Below are positions 60,088-64,000 of a DNA stretch of 64,000 nt, in pieces. This stretch comes from an uncultured Oscillospiraceae bacterium (lineage in GTDB: Bacteria > Bacillota > Clostridia > Oscillospirales > Oscillospiraceae). Where the stretch lies: positions 1-64,000 of the forward strand of contig CAPGBJ010000035.1 of the NCBI GenBank assembly GCA_948616425.1. The letters run 5' to 3'. Positions within the stretch are counted from its first letter, which is position 1, and each line of letters opens with the position of its first letter. The notes below the pieces were generated by a model. It saw only the letters and a program-made list of their open reading frames with translations, was not told the origin of the DNA and did no database searches. Position numbers and translations under genes: made by a program.

Positions 60088-60384
60088 GTCTGCGCGACAT
60101 GGCCCCCTCTTTTTCACGGCCCATATCGCTGCAATGAAGCTGGGACCGTCAAGCCCCCTATTGTTTCAACCGATATGCCCTCCTGCACCATAGGACATCT
60201 GTCTGAACGGGAAACCTGCCGCTATCTTTTCAGTCCTCTCCCCGTCTGCCACCATTATAGTGGATATGAAAGGCCATATCAAGCCTATTGTAGACGGATT
60301 GTCCCAGGGTCAGCCCCGGAGTTTTTTCAGGCGCCAACTATATCCAGCTAAATATCCAGATTTTCAAATTCGGTGTGGCAATAG
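60088..60384. other. Gap without supported genes
   Basis: About 300 bases; short open frames without ribosome sites, no clear repeat or RNA motif. Confidence 0.5.
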
Positions 60385-60416
60385 AAAAGAGACAGTGGCC
60401 TCCCACTGCCTCTTTC
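60385..60416 (-). terminator. Terminator of the ASKHA-locus operon
   Basis: Stem AAGAG-A-CAGTG with its near complement; T-rich on the minus strand after the 226-residue gene. Confidence 0.65.
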
Positions 60417-60463
60417 TCCATCAAAGGCTAGGCGCTGTTTGAAAGGCACCCAGCCTGGTGGTG

Positions 60464-61144
60464 CTACTGCACCGCCTCGATCTTCAGCCGCCCCTTTGTC
60501 TTTACCCAATAGCCTTTGTCATCTCTCATAAGGACCACTTCTTGTTTACACTCAACCCTAAACTTTTTTGCGTCAGGATATTGAGGCGGGTCGAACTCGA
60601 AACATACACGGAACAGGTCGTTCAGTACACGCTCGTTGGCGTAGTCTTTGGCTGGCACAGCTTTAATCACTCCATTTTGATATTGCGTTGCCACCAGTTC
60701 CCCCTGCTCTCTTTCAACCAGGTACACCCGTTCACGGTAGGTGTTGATGCAATCCTGATCCCGTAGACCGCACGTAAATCTTCTTTTAATGGAATCGCTC
60801 CAGCTTTCCCCTGCAGAATAAGCTGCTGCACAGGAGGTGCCCCTTTTTTCCCGCTGCAATTCTCCCTGCGCCTGAACAGGGAATTCACCTTCCAGCGGAA
60901 CATCAATCTCCGATGTTGTTTCAGCCTGTATCGGCGATGAGACAACTGCGTTCTGACTGTCCTGCCTCTCGTCACTCTTTTCAGGACTGCCTGGTTTCTG
61001 CTTTGCGCTCTCTTTCTTCTTACGGCGCCTTTTTAGCACATTCTCCTGATAAAATTCCAACAGAAGAAGCAATATTACCAGCAGGATACCAGAGAACAAT
61101 ATTTCTATTACAAGGAGAAATAGGCACATCAAATTATTCAGCAT
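60464..61144 (-). CDS. Membrane-anchored protein of unknown function, partner of the ASKHA ATPase
   Basis: 226 residues: hydrophobic N-terminal anchor (about residues 5-30, LFLLVIEILFSGILLVILLL), a basic cluster (KRRRKKK), a Ser/Glu-rich linker to about 110, and a C-terminal globular domain with regularly charged beta strands (YRERVYLVEREQGELVATQY). Cytoplasmic orientation expected from the basic patch. No family recognised. It begins 23 bases after the ATPase stop, so the two are cotranscribed. Composition is more AT-rich than the bulk of the window. Confidence 0.65.
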   Translation of the reverse strand: MLNNLMCLFLLVIEILFSGILLVILLLLLEFYQENVLKRRRKKKESAKQKPGSPEKSDERQDSQNAVVSSPIQAETTSEIDVPLEGEFPVQAQGELQREKRGTSCAAAYSAGESWSDSIKRRFTCGLRDQDCINTYRERVYLVEREQGELVATQYQNGVIKAVPAKDYANERVLNDLFRVCFEFDPPQYPDAKKFRVECKQEVVLMRDDKGYWVKTKGRLKIEAVQ

Positions 61145-61167
61145 ACATCATGTCTCCTCCAGCCATT

Positions 61168-64000
61168 CTATGCCACCAATTCCATATAGAACACTTCCAT
61201 AAACACCCGTACCAGCGAAGCGCGCCCATCACCTGTATATCGGTTCAGCGCATCTCTTATATCGTCTGCAGTGATATTGCGCAAAGGATACTTATCTTTA
61301 AAGACTGTTTTATAGGCAGCAATATACTTTAGAAAGAGACTTGCATAATCTTGCTCTTGGCCGGCCTTTTTCGGTTTGAAAACAGCCGTTCTAGCTTCTT
61401 CCAGCAGACCTCGGGACACTTCTGATTTTGGATCAGGGCCGGTCTGTACCGCAACATGGGAAAATTTCCCCTTCATTACGCTCTTGCGCCCCAATTCAAA
61501 AAATGTCTTCGCTACCGATTCACTTTCAATGGCATAGTTTGTCCAATCCAGAATTTGAGAGCCCTTCCCGCCCACTGATATCACAAAGGTCCCTGGCTGC
61601 TCTGTCACCGCCAGGTCCCCTGAATCGACCAGCAAACCAACCTGGCAGCCTAATGCAAAGAACATCAGCGAGACGCTGTGCACAATTTTGCGGCGCAAGT
61701 CCATCGCCCATCCCGCTGGTTCCTCACTGTTGCACGCTATCTCATAATTTGTCTGTAAAAAGCAGCCATAAAATTCCAGGATGCGGTCCACTAAAGCATT
61801 ATGTGCTCCATTGATACTATTTTCCCCCTCTATCGCCTGCACATCCTGTACCATATTTCGAAAAACTACCTGCTCATCCGGTAGATAAAACTGATTGAGA
61901 CATCCCGCCACCCAGCGGGTAAACATACTGCGACCTGCTACATTGACAGAATCATGCCACTTCATCTCCCGTTTGCTGGAAGTCCCCTGCCACAGAGCAA
62001 GGTCTGTACTTCCGCCGCCAATATCTATGACCAAATATCCTTTTTGGGCATTGGCACTCCCAAATTTGTCATACAGGAAGTAGCGGGATGTTGCATCGCT
62101 TTCGGTTACATAATTGTCTACATCACATGTAATTGACCTAGCTATACCTTTTAAATAATCCACAATTTCAGTCTGCCAGACTCTATGAATCGTACTTTTC
62201 GTTGCCTCCTCCATAATCGCTGGAAGCGCATATTTCCATGTGATCTTTGTTACACAATATTTTCGATACAGGATATTCATGACATGCAGACATAATTGCT
62301 TTAAAAAGGCCTCATAGTAGTCTTTGTTGGCCTGAGCGCCCCACTTCAGGTCTGTCATAAGCCAGCCGGCCCCATTCTTGCCATCCAGCCGCTCGTCCGC
62401 CTCATCCTGGTAAATTACACCGTCCAAAATGGGTCTCGCATTTAGTTTCAACGCCTTCGTACTTCGATTATAAATAGAAAACACTTTTTGGGCGCAGCAG
62501 TCCTCCTCCTTGGTCTGGGAAGCAGAGGTCTGGTGAGGCGCCACAAAATAACTGCGCATGATATTCCGCTCATTCCCGCTGCTGGTGACAATCAGCGGGC
62601 CGTCATCTGAAATAAAAATCTCATGCTTGCCTTCGCGATCAGATATCTTTGCAAACACCCTGGTAGAACTCGTCCCAAAATCTACCGCCACCTGGGCGGA
62701 TATTTGTACATTTGCATCCCTGCTGACAGTTTGGACCGGAAGCGTAATCATCCCGATGGAGGCAGTATTCCCATTCTCAAGCAGGCGTACAGCCAGCGGA
62801 ACTGCATCAGGAATATACTTTGTTCGGGCGACATACTTAGATCTGTATATCAGTCCTGATGTATCCGCGATTTCAAAGTTTCCAAACTCGTAGTCGTCCT
62901 CCACCATAATATAATATTGATTATATATATCACAAATCTTATTGGGCCAGACGGCAATCAAGGGAAGTTCAAGCGCATGATCGTCTTTATAGTAGAACGC
63001 CTCACCTTTCCCCGCCCCAGGTTGAGCAGATATCCGATAGTCCTTTACCAGGTCCATACCCACATTATTAGGCAAATGGGCCTCTACACGGATATAGTCC
63101 CCCTCCTTCTGCTTGATCATCCTCATTGAGATCCCCTTTGCAAGACCAAAAGGACCGCAGTACTCTCTCACCTGGGGATGGAGCGGTAAAAAGGCACAGA
63201 GATTTCCATCCCCTTGAATCTCGTAGTTCTTTTGATGGCTGCACATTTGAAAGACAGTATGCTCGGGGTCATAAAAACAGCAGAGTTGATCCGAAAACAG
63301 CTCCTTAGCCGATATGATATCCTTATTAAACTTCAAGTTGACCGCTACAGAACTCTTGAGCCCACCCAAGATTGAGACCGCTTTAGGGCAGTTCTCAATG
63401 GGGGTCAACGACAGAGACAGCCTGTCTTTTCCTGACAAATTGACCCCTAAATCCGCTGAATAGTCGTCTAAATGCTCTAAGATCACATATCCATTCGAAT
63501 TTATCTGATTTCGGATCTCATTGGTCATCTGTTCCAGCCAGTAGGATACTACCTTTTTATCCGGTTCCTGAAGAACCTCTTCCGGCGATTTAAATTTGCC
63601 GCTCTGGTCAAACCACGTAATTTCCGTCAGCTCAGAAAACACTTTACGCCAATCTGCCACAGGGTAGACCAATGTGGCCGGAGAGTAGAGAAGCAGGTCC
63701 TGCTCAATGCCGTCTTTATTCTTCCAAACCAAGACATAGAAATCTGTTCCGTTCCAATTCTGTTCCGCTTCAGTAAAAATAGAAAAGTTTTCAGGAAGGA
63801 ACTGCAGCGACCTGCTGAATGCATTTCCATCATTAGGAATTGTGACCTTTTTCCAAGACACAGGAAAGTCATAATAGTTCTGAAGCGCCAAGATCGTAAT
63901 CAGGCCGCGCCATGTATAAACCTCATCCATATGTCTTTTTTCTTTATGGGCCCTTTCCAGTGCAAGACGAAATTGAATAGCCTTTCCATACACATCGGGT
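61168..64000 (-). CDS. Large actin/Hsp70-fold (ASKHA) ATPase, 5' end outside the window
   Basis: At least 943 residues visible; the frame is open at the window edge, so the start is missing. The first 430 residues match nothing I know. Then an actin-Hsp70-like core: phosphate-1 VAVDFGTSSTRVFAKI (about 434), phosphate-2 VIDIGGGSTDLALWQG (about 654) and an adenosine-type VISVGGKGSQILDW (about 800). Unlike DnaK, it has no substrate-binding domain after the core. Known comparisons are Hsp70-like, ParM/FtsA-like and SrfB-like proteins; I cannot choose. Composition is visibly AT-richer, suggesting transfer. Confidence 0.72.
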   Translation of the reverse strand, partial: PDVYGKAIQFRLALERAHKEKRHMDEVYTWRGLITILALQNYYDFPVSWKKVTIPNDGNAFSRSLQFLPENFSIFTEAEQNWNGTDFYVLVWKNKDGIEQDLLLYSPATLVYPVADWRKVFSELTEITWFDQSGKFKSPEEVLQEPDKKVVSYWLEQMTNEIRNQINSNGYVILEHLDDYSADLGVNLSGKDRLSLSLTPIENCPKAVSILGGLKSSVAVNLKFNKDIISAKELFSDQLCCFYDPEHTVFQMCSHQKNYEIQGDGNLCAFLPLHPQVREYCGPFGLAKGISMRMIKQKEGDYIRVEAHLPNNVGMDLVKDYRISAQPGAGKGEAFYYKDDHALELPLIAVWPNKICDIYNQYYIMVEDDYEFGNFEIADTSGLIYRSKYVARTKYIPDAVPLAVRLLENGNTASIGMITLPVQTVSRDANVQISAQVAVDFGTSSTRVFAKISDREGKHEIFISDDGPLIVTSSGNERNIMRSYFVAPHQTSASQTKEEDCCAQKVFSIYNRSTKALKLNARPILDGVIYQDEADERLDGKNGAGWLMTDLKWGAQANKDYYEAFLKQLCLHVMNILYRKYCVTKITWKYALPAIMEEATKSTIHRVWQTEIVDYLKGIARSITCDVDNYVTESDATSRYFLYDKFGSANAQKGYLVIDIGGGSTDLALWQGTSSKREMKWHDSVNVAGRSMFTRWVAGCLNQFYLPDEQVVFRNMVQDVQAIEGENSINGAHNALVDRILEFYGCFLQTNYEIACNSEEPAGWAMDLRRKIVHSVSLMFFALGCQVGLLVDSGDLAVTEQPGTFVISVGGKGSQILDWTNYAIESESVAKTFFELGRKSVMKGKFSHVAVQTGPDPKSEVSRGLLEEARTAVFKPKKAGQEQDYASLFLKYIAAYKTVFKDKYPLRNITADDIRDALNRYTGDGRASLVRVFMEVFYMELVA

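Overview
The window looks like chromosomal DNA from a GC-rich, anaerobic, gut-type member of the Clostridia, most like the Oscillospiraceae (Flavonifractor/Intestinimonas type). This is an inference from gene content: a butyryl-CoA:acetate CoA-transferase, pyruvate phosphate dikinase, a flavin reductase-rubredoxin fusion, 2-hydroxyacyl-CoA dehydratase activases, a CD1247-type zinc-ribbon protein, a WalRK-YycHI locus, BlaI/BlaR1-type regulation and HrcA-type CIRCE operators. Strong Shine-Dalgarno sites precede most genes and several reset the start codon. I saw no tRNA, rRNA, CRISPR array, prophage or intact insertion sequence.

Layout. 1-16 kb is all minus strand: groES-groEL behind a CIRCE site, rtcB, a lipid kinase, an RNA methyltransferase, murI, the nudF-walR-walK-yycH-yycI cluster, an EF-G-like GTPase without the usual catalytic histidine, an ECF sigma/anti-sigma pair and dusB. 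16-19.4 kb is plus strand: a DUF815 AAA protein, then a TetR regulator and an MFS exporter that share a 17-bp operator. 19.4-24.6 kb is minus strand: a TPR/CpXC pair and rpmG-secE-nusG-rplK-rplA with a structured leader and a likely L1 site. 24.6-30.8 kb holds a CNNM/CorC-type protein behind a possible pseudoknot leader, a second sigma/anti-sigma pair beside a MITE-like element, and a flavin reductase-rubredoxin gene divergent from blaI-blaR1. 30.9-35.7 kb holds a dehydratase activase system split into two genes, then a GNAT. 35.7-48.7 kb carries clpC, a small ferredoxin, a hemolysin III protein, CIRCE-controlled clpB, a CD1247 protein, efp, ppdK, a DUF1294 protein and a voltage-sensor potassium channel. 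48.8-59.2 kb carries a metallophosphoesterase, a DUF2156 protein, a lipoprotein/SGNH pair, DegV, NhaC, shikimate kinase, a DEAD-box helicase and but.

The end (59.2-64 kb) is accessory. Two tiny divergent genes flank a palindrome. They are followed by an unrecognised membrane-anchored protein and a very large actin/Hsp70-fold ATPase that runs off the window. The last two are visibly more AT-rich than the rest and are the best candidates for an undescribed system.

How it fits together. Protein quality control (groESL, clpB, clpC), envelope sensing (WalRK, two sigma/anti-sigma pairs, BlaI/BlaR1) and translation factors make up the housekeeping backbone. Butyrate formation (but), PEP/pyruvate interconversion (ppdK), ferredoxin, the rubredoxin fusion and the activases point to amino-acid or sugar fermentation. 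Short palindromic repeats ending in TGTAGGG/CCCTAC lie in at least four intergenic spaces, including the spacer inside the nusG-rplK operon.
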